Shown: piece after piece, positions 51,701 through 61,185 of the stretch
How positions within the stretch are numbered: position 1 is the first letter of the stretch
Layout: each line of letters begins with the position of its first letter
From: Zonotrichia leucophrys gambelii
Lineage: Eukaryota > Chordata > Aves > Passeriformes > Passerellidae
Reading direction: 5' to 3'
Length of the DNA stretch: 64,000 bases
NCBI RefSeq assembly: GCF_028769735.1
Contig: NC_088171.1
Span: 126,130,533-126,194,532, forward strand
Program-made: the position numbers and the translations under genes
Notes under the pieces: generated by a model
What the model saw: only the letters and a program-made list of their open reading frames with translations
What the model was told of the DNA's origin: nothing
Databases searched by the model: none

Positions 51701-54700
51701 TTTAGAGGTAGGGTACACTTAAGTAGCCCTAAGAAATACTGCTTATGTTTCAAATAAACCTGTGTAGTAAAATTCTGGCAGTCTTTGAATAGATTGCTGT
51801 ACAAGTGATTTCCTGACATATTTTAAATATTTTAGTGAGACTGCTTCAGGATAAATTACGCTTACATTGAAAACCCTGAGATTTGTGTATTAGAAATTAC
51901 ATCCTTGGTCTGTTTTTCTTAAGAATATTTTTGTTAGAATAATTTATTTTATAATTTGAATGCTAATGGTTTCTGCTATGTGATTTTCCTTATTAATTCA
52001 GTTTGAGGAGAAGTGCTCTTATGTACATTTAGAGCTTTTTGACTAATCTGACAAATGGATGTAGTGTTTTCGTGTGCTACTCTTTGTCTTCTCTTTGCAT
52101 TTTAGTTTGGAAATCTCTCTGATGAAGAAAAATGAGGGATGTCGGTGGACAGAGCTAATCATTGGTGACACAAGAGGGGAATTCATTATGGACCCCTCCC
52201 AGTGCTCTGAAATAGCTGAAAGCTTGATGCATCTTACCTCTGAAGTAATGGTAAAGAGTCAAGAATCAAACACTTAAAATTCTTGTGCTTTTGCATGCTG
52301 TCTTTTCTTGCTGCCTAATTTGCACTGCATTGACTCAAGTTATCAGTTCTTTTACTGTTTATTCATTTTTAATTGAAACTGTAACAAACTACTGGCACTG
52401 GAGTTGTGAATGTACTTTGAACAGTAAAACCATCTTCAAGGGGGACCGAATTTAACTTGTATGATGGTGTCTGTGCACCAAACAGAAGCCTGATTTAACA
52501 CTGAAAATAAACTTTGTTTCCACCATTTAGGGTGTGGCAGTTTGTCTGTTTCTTGTTTATCAATAAGTTAGCAAAACTTTTTTACTGTCTTGCTAAGGAT
52601 ACTGTACTTGACCGACAGAGTGTAAATGACATGTTTAAAAGTAAAAGTTAGGAAACTGTAAACATGGCTCATGAACTTTCTGGCATTTTTGTTATACAGG
52701 AAGGCTACTTAAAGTGAAAGGTAATTTTTAGCTGATATTTGCTTGATACTGTTTAATTAGAAAATGGCATCTCATCTGAAACCTGTGAATTGTGTCTCCC
52801 TGTGACTTTTGATGTATTAGGTTTGCATTATTACTTTGTTTTTAGTAAGGCTGAAAAGTGTTATTAAAACAAATTCTATGTAGTACTTCAGATTGACTTG
52901 TCTCTACCTCAGTATTTGTGAGCAAGATATTGTACTATATCTTTTGACCTTGGTTTTTTTTAACTTTAAATTTCTTTTATTGTGTACTTCACTTCCTACT
53001 GAGCTTAAAGTGATGACTTTTTAATCGTAAGTTTTCATTAATTTAAAATAGATTTTAATAAATTAAAATTAATAGCAAAACTAAAATGTGTCATGTATTT
53101 AGAGCTGCTTATAAAATTAATTAATCCATTTTTAATTGAATTATTGATGGCAAGATGAAACAAGCTTACACTGATGTACATTTACTAATTGTGCATATGT
53201 TTTCAGGATTGTATGCTTTTGCTACTTGGAGAATTATTTGGAATAATTTGGAATTTGTCGTCCAGGTTTTAGTGACTTATGTACTTTCCTCAAACTGAAA
53301 TTGATTTTATTGTACCTACCACTTCTGCTGTCCTCCACAGCAGAAATCGTTTTATTAATTTTGAGTAATTACATAATAGCTTAATCTTTCTGTTTGTATG
53401 GATATGCAAATAATTCTTCATGCTCAATTGTTCTTTAGGTTGTTTTTTTAATTGTAAAAGGGATTAATTTTTTTTCAATTGTTTTGATTTTCAGTGTAGT
53501 TCATTCTTTTTTTCAGAATCCAAACCCTGATAAGGAAAAGCCACCTTGTAATGCTCAAGAGTTAGAAGAATGTGATGCTTTTCTTGAAGATGGCGCAAGC
53601 TTGTGCAGATTTGATGGTGATAGCTTGAAAATCACTCATATAGTAAGTACTGCAAATTATTATAGAAATACTTTAAAACTTTTTTTGTTTGGAAATTGAC
53701 CTCTATTATCAGTACAAAAATATGTAGACTCGTGAAATCGCATAAATTTCTCCCATAATATCAAATCACAGTAGCAACAGAAAATGTCAATCTATATATG
53801 TCCTTCAATGTCATTTTAATATAAAAACAAAGCTCCTTTTGTTCTCATTAAAAAAATATATATGCTTTCACAAGTGAGCCCTTTGAAAAAGCAAAGTCAT
53901 ATCAAAGGAATTATAAGGAAAGGGTCCTTTTCAGTGCCATAAAATTCTTTAGATTACTTTGTTTGCATTTTCCTCAGTAATTTTCGGACAGCCTGGTAGA
54001 AACCTGACCTTTTTTACTAAGAAGCTGGAGCATAGATCACTATATAGTACTTTTTTGTCAATCACACTGAAAATAACAGACTGGGGGCAGAATGCTTCAT
54101 TAACGAGCTTAATCTGAGTTGTAAGCAGCCCTGACTAACAGTAAGCTAGGATATGATCCGGGCTGTTGCCTAGTGTTGGAAACACCAAAATCATATGAAA
54201 GCATTACAGATTACCTTGTTGTTCTGGGGTCTTTTGGGGTTTTTTTTGAAACTGGATGAAAGCAAAAACTACATCGTGGTTGTAGCATGGTTTGGGTTGC
54301 ATAGTAAGTTGTGCAGCCTCTGTCCTTGATATTTTCAAGACCAGACTGGATAAAGTTCTAACTAACTCAGCCTAAACTACTGCTTCTCACACTGAAGGGT
54401 AAGAAGTACCCCAGAGACATTTCACATACCAGGAGGAACATGAGCTCATCGCAAAAGGGGTGCTTTTGTGTATCTCAAAAGGCTGCTTTCTAGCAGGCAG
54501 CAAGACATAGTGGAGCAAGTTTGAACTCCAGGGCGCTTGTAAAGAGTTTTTAAAATGGGTGGCATAAAAGTAATTCAAAGGTTAATGTGTTTAAAGCATT
54601 ATGGTCAAAGGACAGTTGCTGTGGGTAGGAAATACTAATTTCAGCCTCTTCTATGGGAACTTGCAGTTTTGGTCCTTGTTAGAGTATGTGGAAATATGAG

Positions 54701-57477
54701 TGTTTCAGTATATTCTTCAGCATACAGGACTATATTTTCACTTAGATTTAGTTCTTCTTTCAAGCTGTTTGGGTTTAAAATTATGGGATCTTTTCCTTCG
54801 GAAATGGGGCTGGTACAGCTTTTTACCCACAACTCCTAAAAACATTTTTATTGAAGAGTGTGCTAACCTGAAATTTAGTAATTACATGATTGCAAGTAAG
54901 TTAAAAAATGTTGATATTTCATCATTTTAGTATTCTAACTAATCCTTGTTTCAGTGCTTGCCAGCTTTTACCTGGGAGGGACAGTGTTTCCTTTCCTGTT
55001 AGCCCTGCAGAAAACCAGATGTTATTACTTAGAGAGAATCTTTTCTCTCCTATGTGAGAAGTTGTAGGTTGGGATCTATCCTAGAAAACCATTTCTGCAC
55101 AAAACACATTCTCATTTGCTTGTGCAGTGGACATAATATTTCTCTGAATAATACTCCAACAAACTTAATTACATCTCCTTGAAATGTGTAAGGTACCTGT
55201 GGTGTATTGAGCTGTTGATCAGTGGGATGCAGCATAATGTGTTCAAACATTTTGTCAAGTAACAAACATAAAACTGTTGATCATCTAACTTTGGCAGTAT
55301 GTGTAACAGAATCTGCTATTTGTGCTTTGAATCAATATTTTGTATTTGTTTTGTTTTCAGATTAATCTTGGAAGTAACCAGTATCTTTTCTCAGTCGTTG
55401 TGAATCCCAAAGAAATGCCATGCTTCTGCCTGAGGCATGATGTCGATGCTCTTCTCTGGCAGCCTCACTCTGACCAACCAGAGAATATGTGGGAACACAT
55501 TGCAACTTTTAATGCTTTGGGTAAGAAATTAACTTCTGTGTCACACATATCTGAGACTTTTCTATGTGAATGCTGCTGGTATGGCTTATGTTGATATTTC
55601 ACTTTAGTAAATCTGAATTGAAAGTTTCTATAATTCTGTTGGTAGCAGCATGGTAGCTTGCTGCATATAGGTAAAACCTTATAGAAGAGAGGCCTTGTAA
55701 GACATGGCTTAGACCTTGCTGTTCTGGCTATGAGAAAAGAATCATAAGAATGAGAATCAGTTTGCATAACAATCTATTTTTGTAAGAAAAGAGTTTGTAC
55801 CTGTGAAAACAAGAAGTCTATCCCATGAGAATCTGTGAAGGAAATATGTAAACTGTCTAGAAAGAGGGAGGTTTGGTGGAGATGTACACTGGCCATTTAC
55901 TGACCAGTGAACTGAGTTCCAGTGGATTGTTAACTACTTGGAGGCAAACACAGTGCCTTCTGATAGCATGTGTAAATGAGCTGTGTTCAAAAAAAATTCT
56001 GCTATTAGGCACAAAGAAAGAAGTGTCTCATTTCTATCTCTAACATGAGGCCAACAGCAACGGTAGCTTAATTTTAGAAATAAGAGAACATAGAAATGAC
56101 ATGTTTGTGCCCTGGGAGGAAGACAAGCCTTTTCAGACCATGTATAGAATGTAAGCACAGAACTGCATAGTAAAAAGAAGAGTTCCTTGGATAAGTGACT
56201 TGAGTTAGAGACTGAAAAGCAAAATCACTACCTTAACACTCACACAGACATTGTCAAGGCAATAGCTGCAGTTAATTGATCATGTGTCTAGGTCTGTGTA
56301 ATCTTATGGTAAGGTGTTTTAATAAGTGACCTTTAGACTTTTCCTGTCTTGTTGACCCATGTGATAATCTTTGGCTTACATTTTTCAATGGAAGTGAAGC
56401 AAATAACTTCCCTAACAGGGAAGGAAATACTTGCAGAAAGATGGTAGATCACTTTGCAGAATTGCATCTCAGTTCTCTTTATAGAAGTGTGAAAGGAAAT
56501 CAGTCTGAATTGAGTCAATTTGATACTAGAATCCTGTAATGAAAGTGGAAAAGGGAGGTTTTGGTTTGGGTTTTTTTTTCTGAGTGAATGTTAACAGAAA
56601 TTGCAGTGTGTTAAAAAGTAGGTTTTTTTTTTAGTGAGTTCTAAATCGAAGACAGATTTTAGGTGTCTGTTCTAGATTAGATAGGCTCAGAAATCCTAAT
56701 TTTTAAATGTAATTACACACTGGGAGAGGAAGAGAGAGAAGAGATTTATTGTACTTGGACCACTAATATTGGGCCAGGATTACCCATATGGACCATGTCT
56801 GTGGCCTTATGATCCTGCTGAGAAAATGAAAGACCTTGTGAGGCAGAGAGGAGCCAGATGTGGGAAGAGTATCTTGCTGTACCTATGTATCCAAAACACC
56901 TGTTAACATGAGGTACATGGGAATTGTATATTGGTGTTAAACTGCTTAATGCATCCCTTCAGAAAGTACTGGCTGATGTAATAAGAGTAGTTTGGTGGTT
57001 TGGGGTTTTTTCTGTTGATGTTAGCTTTTATTGGTTGGTTGTTCTTGTTGTTTGTTTTCAGGGGTTTTTTTGTTACAAATTGCGTATTATTTTTTAAGTT
57101 AAGCTTCGGTTTTTATCAGCCAGTTAAAGTTCTGTTGAAACCGATCTATTCCTTATCCCTTCTACTTGGTTTTGGGCTATACAGGTTATGTCCAAGCATC
57201 AAAGCAAGACAAGAAGTTCATGGCTTGTGCTCCAGATTACTCCTACGCTGCTCTTTGCGAGTGCTTGCGAAGAGTTTTCATCTATCGCCAGCCGACTCCT
57301 CTGGCCACGGTTCTCTACAACAGGAAGGAAGGAAGACAAGTGGGACAGGTTGCTAAGCAGCTGGTAGCAACCCTGGAAGCCAATGATCCTATCTTAGGCT
57401 TTCAAGCTACGAGTGAGAGATTATTTGTTCTCACAACAAAAACCTTGTTTTTAATAAAGGTGAACTCTGGAAATTAA
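24033..57477 (+). CDS. NUDCD1: NUDCD1, NudC domain-containing protein 1 (CS-domain cochaperone)
   Basis: Ten coding exons join in frame: 24033..24150, 33159..33313, 43326..43511, 45292..45472, 47177..47362, 49776..49983, 52106..52250, 53517..53642, 55361..55520, 57185..57477. They total 1758 nt and 585 aa, against 583 in human. The N-terminal part (about 1-270) contains [41 protein letters not shown] and [12 protein letters not shown]. Residues about 276-365 ([11 protein letters not shown] to W359) are the CS/HSP20-like domain typical of NudC proteins. The C-terminal part includes [50 protein letters not shown] and a [13 protein letters not shown] tail. NudC-family CS proteins act with HSP90 and beta-propeller clients. 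NUDCD1 is also known as the tumour antigen CML66/OVA66. No frameshift or missing exon is seen. Confidence 0.98.
28346..28363 (+). repeat. Poly-T tract
   Basis: Uninterrupted run of 18 T in NUDCD1 intron 1, with no retroelement body recognised beside it. Confidence 0.9.
31125..31186 (+). repeat. 22-bp tandem repeat, about 2.8 copies
   Basis: The unit CATAATTTAAATAAAAGC plus TGCA is repeated at 31125, 31147 and 31169, the last copy lacking its final bases. Each unit contains an AATAAA hexamer on the plus strand inside NUDCD1 intron 1. Confidence 0.95.
31790..32920 (+). mobile_element. ERV-type solo LTR, plus orientation
   Basis: About 1.1 kb. It contains TTGGGTTTGCATGGCAAGG, a TATAAAAAG box at 32002-32010 preceded by an ATCAGCCATGG-type region, and a C/G-rich stretch of degenerate tandem phrases (CTGGAGCAG, CCTGTGGAAAG). 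It ends in CACCCCAACA at 32920. This organisation matches a common passerine ERVL-like LTR (recognised from memory). It has no intact gag/pol frame. The 5' boundary is approximate and I saw no clear target duplication. Confidence 0.75.
33159..33313 (+). CDS. NUDCD1: NUDCD1 exon 2
   Basis: Acceptor CCCTCCAG and donor GTAAGA. Encodes residues 40-91, [20 protein letters not shown] to MNLSVTL, and ends in phase 0. Confidence 0.97.
35085..35620 (-). mobile_element. ERV-type LTR fragment, minus orientation
   Basis: Contains GCTGCTGGATGCTCACCCAA, CACTTACCAGTTACCATGA and ATTTATTGCCAATCAGGAC, followed by CTGTGGGTGTCAGGAGG and GGTCTGCTCCAAGGGCTGC. These are the reverse complement of the family to which the plus-strand LTR at 31790-32920 belongs. 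For example, its TTGGCAGTAAATTAAA segment faces this ATTTATTGCCAAT. It is diverged and truncated. Confidence 0.6.
37225..37520 (-). mobile_element. ERV-type LTR fragment, minus orientation
   Basis: CCCCAGCTGACAACTAAG, GCAGCTGCTTGCTCACTGC, GAACAGTTTAACAAG and CAGTTGCTCACCAGCACTGA, in this order, match a widespread passerine LTR in reverse orientation (recognised from memory). A TAA/ACAA-rich patch lies inside. Both ends are eroded, so the limits are approximate. Confidence 0.5.
39323..39378 (+). repeat. Perfect 28-bp tandem duplication
   Basis: 39323-39350 and 39351-39378 are identical (TAGTTTCATTGGTTCTATAA plus CCATTTTT) and directly adjacent. Confidence 0.97.
39801..40745 (-). mobile_element. 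CR1 LINE fragment, antisense to NUDCD1
   Basis: The minus strand carries CR1 3'-region blocks. Their plus-strand complements include AGGTTGTTCCAGTCACTCC, CCTGAATCCTCTCCAGGGAG, CTTTTCCAATCTCTTCATG and CTGAGGGATCCCACTTGTGA. The minus-strand reading frames are broken by stops. Confidence 0.85.
41681..42680 (-). mobile_element. CR1 LINE fragment, antisense to NUDCD1
   Basis: Starts on the plus strand with AGAATCATAGAATTGTTTAGG, the reverse complement of a CR1 3' end. It runs through CTTTTCTCCAGGCAAAACA, GCTCCCTCAGCTGCTCTGC and CACCAGTGCCCAGCATAGAGG to CACCATTTGTGACTGGCC. About 1 kb and frame-broken. Confidence 0.92.
42682..42732 (+). repeat. (TAA)17 microsatellite
   Basis: About 17 uninterrupted TAA units directly at the 5' end of the antisense CR1. 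Confidence 0.97.
43326..43511 (+). CDS. NUDCD1: NUDCD1 exon 3
   Basis: Acceptor GTTTGTTTATAG and donor GTATGT. Encodes residues 92-153, [20 protein letters not shown] to [10 protein letters not shown]. Phase 0 at both ends. Confidence 0.97.
43512..45291 (+). other. NUDCD1: NUDCD1 intron 3
   Basis: 1.8 kb, AT-rich and without a named repeat. A short hairpin with 11-bp arms (CCTTGACATGT/ACATGTCAAGG, 44809-44832) is the only structure noticed. Confidence 0.75.
45292..45472 (+). CDS. NUDCD1: NUDCD1 exon 4
   Basis: Acceptor TGTCTTCTAG and donor GTAAGT. Encodes residues 154-213, [20 protein letters not shown] to [10 protein letters not shown], plus one base. Confidence 0.96.
45520..45915 (-). mobile_element. 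CR1 LINE fragment in intron 4, antisense
   Basis: The plus strand shows reverse-complement CR1 phrases: TCATCTAGTCCAACTGCCTG, CAAGGAAGCCTGTTCCAGTG, CAGTCTGAACCTCATCTGG and TCATTTTCTCCAAACTAGAC. The 3' end lies only about 50 bp past the exon 4 donor. Confidence 0.85.
45916..47176 (+). other. NUDCD1: NUDCD1 intron 4, right part
   Basis: AT-rich and featureless apart from short open frames without homology. It ends in the acceptor TATTTTATAG. Confidence 0.7.
47177..47362 (+). CDS. NUDCD1: NUDCD1 exon 5
   Basis: Encodes residues 214-275, [20 protein letters not shown] to KVSNEKK, plus one base before donor GTAAGA. The tail is an acidic, lysine-rich linker leading into the CS domain. Confidence 0.96.
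47363..49775 (+). other. NUDCD1: NUDCD1 intron 5
   Basis: 2.4 kb, AT-rich. It holds one antisense CR1 (48940-49395) and otherwise nothing recognised. Confidence 0.75.
48940..49395 (-). mobile_element. CR1 LINE fragment in intron 5, antisense
   Basis: Begins with CACAGAATCACAAGGTTGGA (reverse complement of the CR1 3' end). It continues with AAGATCATCAAGTCCCACCC, CACCACGTCCCTGGGCAG, CTCCTTTTCTCCAGGCTAAA and CAGCCCCAGCTCCCTTAG. Confidence 0.95.
49776..49983 (+). CDS. NUDCD1: NUDCD1 exon 6 (CS domain, first part)
   Basis: Acceptor CCAATTGTAG and donor GTATTT. Encodes residues 276-344 plus two bases, [20 protein letters not shown] to [12 protein letters not shown]. This is the start of the CS fold, with the W-Q-Q-T-E-D-D-V signature of NudC-type CS domains. 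Confidence 0.97.
49984..52105 (+). other. NUDCD1: NUDCD1 intron 6
   Basis: 2.1 kb, AT-rich. It contains a short tandem repeat at 50884-50959 and no named transposon. Confidence 0.75.
50884..50959 (+). repeat. Imperfect tandem repeat, about 28-bp unit
   Basis: AGAGGGACTAATAT recurs three times (starting near 50887, 50916 and 50931). The first and third copies are followed by TTTTATRTAGGTT and the middle copy is short. An A14 run lies just before it. Confidence 0.9.
52106..52250 (+). CDS. NUDCD1: NUDCD1 exon 7 (CS domain, last part)
   Basis: Acceptor TTTGCATTTTAG and donor GTAAAG. Encodes the Ser split with exon 6 and residues to 393, [20 protein letters not shown] to LMHLTSEVM. If the donor is not used, the frame continues for only VKSQESNT and a stop. 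Confidence 0.97.
52251..53516 (+). other. NUDCD1: NUDCD1 intron 7
   Basis: 1.3 kb. The left part contains an in-frame stop and a good polyadenylation signal (see 52506). The rest is AT-rich without recognised elements. Confidence 0.75.
52506..52511 (+). terminator. NUDCD1: Candidate intronic polyadenylation signal
   Basis: AATAAA lies 256 nt past exon 7, followed within 20-50 nt by GT-rich sequence (GGGTGTGGCAGTTTGTCTG). This is the usual core layout of a vertebrate poly(A) site. Use of it without splicing at 52251 would end the protein after M393 plus eight residues. Confidence 0.5.
53517..53642 (+). CDS. NUDCD1: NUDCD1 exon 8
   Basis: Acceptor CTTTTTTTCAG and donor GTAAGT. Encodes residues 394-435, [20 protein letters not shown] to SLKITHI. 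Phase 0. Confidence 0.97.
53643..55360 (+). other. NUDCD1: NUDCD1 intron 8
   Basis: 1.7 kb, AT-rich, with no recognised repeat or exon. Confidence 0.75.
55361..55520 (+). CDS. NUDCD1: NUDCD1 exon 9
   Basis: Acceptor TTTGTTTTCAG and donor GTAAGA. Encodes residues 436-488 plus one base, [20 protein letters not shown] to [11 protein letters not shown]. Confidence 0.97.
55521..57184 (+). other. NUDCD1: NUDCD1 intron 9
   Basis: 1.7 kb with no recognised repeat or exon. It ends in the acceptor GGGCTATACAG. Confidence 0.75.
57185..57477 (+). CDS. NUDCD1: NUDCD1 exon 10 (terminal coding exon)
   Basis: Encodes residues 489-585, [20 protein letters not shown] to [11 protein letters not shown], with TAA at 57475-57477. 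This is the most conserved block against the human protein as I remember it. Confidence 0.98.
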
Positions 57478-58033
57478 TTATTCAGTGTGCTCTGCTGTAG
57501 TTTGTGTTAACAATTTGTTATAGAAGTGAATAAGTTGACGATCTGACAAGGTCAGTGCAATTTGCTGAAAATGACAAAGGGGATGTTTTACAGGGGAATC
57601 AAATTTCTTCATTAGAATTTTTCTGTAAGAAAGTGAGTTTTTGACTTTGCTGCCATGGAAGTAAGTTTTTTCAGAGCTATGGGAAAATGTCTTCTGCATT
57701 AACATCTTTGTCAAAGTAACTGTCAGATGCTGCTATTGCATAGGTGAATAGATTTATGCATTGCTTTTTCCAAGTGACTTTATTTGCTATACTTCTGAGT
57801 TTTGAGAATTGACTGCTGTTTTTAAATGTCACTGCTTACCTATGAAAAAAGTAGTCAGATAAAGATTTAAAAGCATATGATATGCCAAGTAGAATGTATT
57901 ATAAAGGAAGAAATCTCCAGTTCAAATACGGTTGACCAAAAAACTTTTGATATTTGATTTGATATTTTGACATTCAGTAGTTTTGAGTGGAATGTGAGAG
58001 AAATTAATGGGGTATTATGTTTCTTATACAGGT

Positions 58034-58039
58034 AATAAA
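58034..58039 (+). terminator. NUDCD1: Candidate NUDCD1 polyadenylation signal
   Basis: AATAAA lies 557 nt after the stop and is followed by TGTATGTGC and a T/G-rich stretch. It would end the transcript before the LTR at 58508. Other hexamers exist further downstream, so the main site is uncertain. Confidence 0.4.
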
Positions 58040-58507
58040 ATGAAGCAAATTTACTGTATGTGCACATTTTAAATTATTGGTTTGGGACTTGTTTATAATT
58101 GCAGTAAAGTCTGTTCACATTTCTAGAATGCGTTTTAATAGCTTCTTCCAGAAGCAAAGTAAGGGTCAGTACATAGCTGGCAGTGATACATCGAGTGCTG
58201 TTAGTTAAGGCCTTGTCATACTCTCAGTTGTGCCATTTTCACTTGACTTTATACTTCATTTCAAGTGACTCATTTACAATGAGAAAATAGAAAATGGCTG
58301 ACAGAAAAAGTGCTGGTCTTGTAGCCTGGGATGGGACACTCAGAGGTGCTGCTTCTGCCTCAGATGCCACTGTAAATGCTGCATTGTCACTTAACTGTTC
58401 TGTCTGTGATGCCTAAGTCAAAACATGTTATATATGCAATGTAAGAATTTGCAATTTGCTCAGGCCAATGAGGATGCATTGGTTTAACAGACTGGTATGG
58501 TTAGTTG

Positions 58508-59127
58508 TGTTCGATTCCCGGCTGTTTGGATGGCCTGGAATGGCCCGGGGTGGCCTTGGGGCAGCCCGCGCTTCAAAGGACGAGAAGAGGCTTCAAATCT
58601 TTTCTCAGTCTTGGTGTTTATTAATTGCTTATCTAAAAGACTTTCTCTCGGCCCGACAGAGGTCTGCTCAGCAGCCAGCCATGAGCACACTGTCCTGCCC
58701 TCCGGGGCGGTCACCTATCTTTATACTCAAAGTTATGTATACAATATTTATCATTTTTCCCCAATACCTTTTACCCTTATTAACCAGTGCACTTTTAGTA
58801 ATAACCAATCCTAAAGTGCCACCATCTCCACAGAAGATGGAGGAGAAGAAGAAGAAGAAGAAGGACAGGACACGCCCCAATTCCTCCATCTTACTTCTCT
58901 AAACCCCCCTGTACAGAAATCCTAAACCCTGTGTTTCACTCTCTAATTAACTTATCCCTTCACCATTCACTCCGGTGAAATCCTCCTATCCTCATACAAG
59001 TGTCGTCTCCTGTGTAGGATCAAAGTCCAGCCACCAGACACTTCTGGCAACATTCCAGGACTCCCGAGCCCCCCAAGGGTGGTCTCGGTGACTCGGCACC
59101 TCAGTCCTGAGGTGCTGAGATCCCACA
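58508..59127 (-). mobile_element. ERV solo LTR, minus orientation, with perfect 5-bp target duplication
   Basis: 620 bp. The minus strand begins TGTGGGATCTCAGCACC and ends GGGAATCGAACA, so it is bounded by TG...CA. Identical AGTTG flanks occur at 58503-58507 and 59128-59132. On the minus strand a TATAAAG box lies near 58717 and AATAAA near 58617, in the order expected for an LTR (U3-R-U5). It has no internal coding region. It looks like a passerine retroviral LTR of ERVK/gamma-like type; the class is from memory and uncertain. Confidence 0.88.
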
Positions 59128-59132
59128 AGTTG

Positions 59133-60365
59133 AGTTGAATAGCTTGTGAATATTTTTGTTTCTTATTTTAAATTGGCATTGTCAATACATTGAAACCAAA
59201 GAGTCAGTTGTGACAGTCAGTCTACCCTGGGTTGGGTTTTTTCATAGTTGGCTTGCAAATCCATAACAAAGGATGCCTAATATGTTGTGTACTGACAGGA
59301 AGGCTGCTGTCATCTGTGGTACCAAAGTACTGAGAGACACAAATAAAGGCAGCCTTTTAGTTTGCATCTCCCTACCAATATTATTTCAGAACTCTGTAAG
59401 AATCTATTGAGAGAAGAGTAAGTATTTCTTTAGTTGTGATTGTTTTGACTCTCTTGTAAACTCTGCAGATTTGTATCAGTGAACTGATTAAATAACAAGA
59501 GGGAGGCAAGCAGCTGTGGCTTGCAAAAACCATCCAAATGCAGAAGCTTTTCAGGGAACATGATTTTCATTCTCCTCACAGCAAGATTATATTGTATATC
59601 CAATATCGAAAAGCTTTGCTTTACTTTTAGCTGGGTAAGTTAAAACAGATTAGATTTGTAAACCTCTTATCATTCTGTCCTTTTAAAACTGTCTTGAAAA
59701 TGCTTTTTGGAAAAGCTCAGTGAATGTATTACCATTTTTACTGTTTTGCATCTAAGTTTTATTTGTTGTCCAATAATGTCAGTCAAGGCGGTAGAATTCC
59801 TGCAGAGATCCTGTAGAAAAAAAAAAAGTAGCTTAATTTATGTAGCCTAAATTAAGTGCTTTCAGGTGTATATGAATATTACTTAGTAACCTGAGGTTTA
59901 ATATTTGGGGACTGAGAGTTAAGAATGTGATATTTGGGAAATGGAGGAATGAAAGAGTGAAGGAATCATAGTCAACATGTCTTTGTCACTTCTGGTCTAC
60001 TGCAGGCAGTTTCAATATATAATGAGAATTTCAGCTGTTCTTTGTCAAATTCTTCTTGCTGTGAGTTACATGTCTGGAAACATGCTCTGCTCTCCTGCAA
60101 GAGAGGAAACAGAGTCAAGTAAAATGGTTACCTCTTCAGAGGTATTACAATATGCAATGACTAGAACTCATATTCCAAATGTGTGTCTGTTTCAAGGGAG
60201 TTCATGTTTGCATCTGGAAATAACTGAACACAGGGAAAATGTTCATCCCTTTTCCGTGTTACTCATGCGTTTGTAATCATGTTTCCCAGGAACGATGTAT
60301 CAAGTAGTCCCTCTCTTATTTTGCTTCTATGAAAGTCAAGGATATTTTAGAATTTAAATTATTTT
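59133..60365. other. Intergenic, no recognisable gene
   Basis: AT-rich flank downstream of NUDCD1. A plus-strand frame of 99 codons at 59977-60276 has no homology I recognise and no coding context. Confidence 0.55.
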
Positions 60366-61185
60366 TTACCTTGAGGAACGTGGAGTGCTATTGCATAGCA
60401 TTCTGCTAAGCACCTGAGGCAGGGCAATCCCAAGCACAAAAGCAGGCTGGGCTGAGAATAGATTGAGAGCAGCCCTGGAGGAAAGGGCTTGGGGGGGCTG
60501 GTGGATCACAGGATGGACATGGCCCAGCAATGTGCACTTGTAGCCCAGAAACCCAAACATGTCCTGGGCTGCATCATGTGAAACATGGCCTGTATGTCCA
60601 GAGAGGTGATTCTGCCCCTCTGCCCTGCTCTGCTCTGCTCTGCTCTGCTCTGCTCTGCTCTGCTCTGCTCTGGTGAGACCCCACCTGGAGAAATGCATCC
60701 AGCTCTGAGGATCCCAGCATAACAGAGACATTAACGAGTTGGAGCAAGTCCAGAGGAGGGACACAAGGGTCATCAGAGGGCTGGAGAATCTTGTCCAGGA
60801 CAACAGGCTGAGAGAGTTGTGGTTGTTCAGCCTGGGAACGAGAAGTCTCTGGGAGACCTTAGAGCAGCCTCCTAGTACATAAGGGGGGCCTGCAAGTGTT
60901 GGAGAGGGGCTTTGGACAAGGGCATGGTAGGACAAGGGAAAATGGCTTTAAACTGAAATTTAGTAGGTTTAGATTAGATACTGGAAGAAATTCTTCACAG
61001 TGTGAGTGGTGAGACACTGGACAAAGTTGCCCAGAGAAGTTGTGAATGCCCTATTCCTCAAAGTTCAGCACCAGACTGGATGGGACTTTGAGCAACTTGG
61101 TCGAGTGTGAGGTGTCCCTGCCCATGGCAGTGGGGTTGAAACTAGATGATCTTTAAGGTCCCTTTCCAACCATTCTATAATAATT
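60366..61185 (+). mobile_element. CR1 LINE fragment, plus orientation
   Basis: Degraded end of the CR1 reverse-transcriptase ORF plus the 3' region. Phrases include CATGTCCTGGGCTGCATCATG, GAGACCCCACCTGGAGAAATG, GGCTGGAGAATCTTG, AACAGGCTGAGAGAGTTG, GCACCAGACTGGATGGGAC and AGATGATCTTTAAGGTCCC. A long minus-strand open frame over it is only antisense shadow. Confidence 0.93.
60625..60671 (+). repeat. (CTGCT)n expansion inside CR1
   Basis: About nine CTGCT units embedded in the CR1, at a point where other copies normally read CTGC/CTC-rich sequence. They were probably expanded by slippage after insertion. Confidence 0.95.

Noticed and set aside
58500..58520. tRNA B-box-like GTTCGATTCC
   Set aside because: It is the terminal sequence of the solo LTR on the plus strand. 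There is no A box or cloverleaf upstream.
60366..60935. 189-codon minus-strand open frame
   Set aside because: It is antisense to a plus-strand CR1 and includes the translated (CTGCT)n tract; not a gene.
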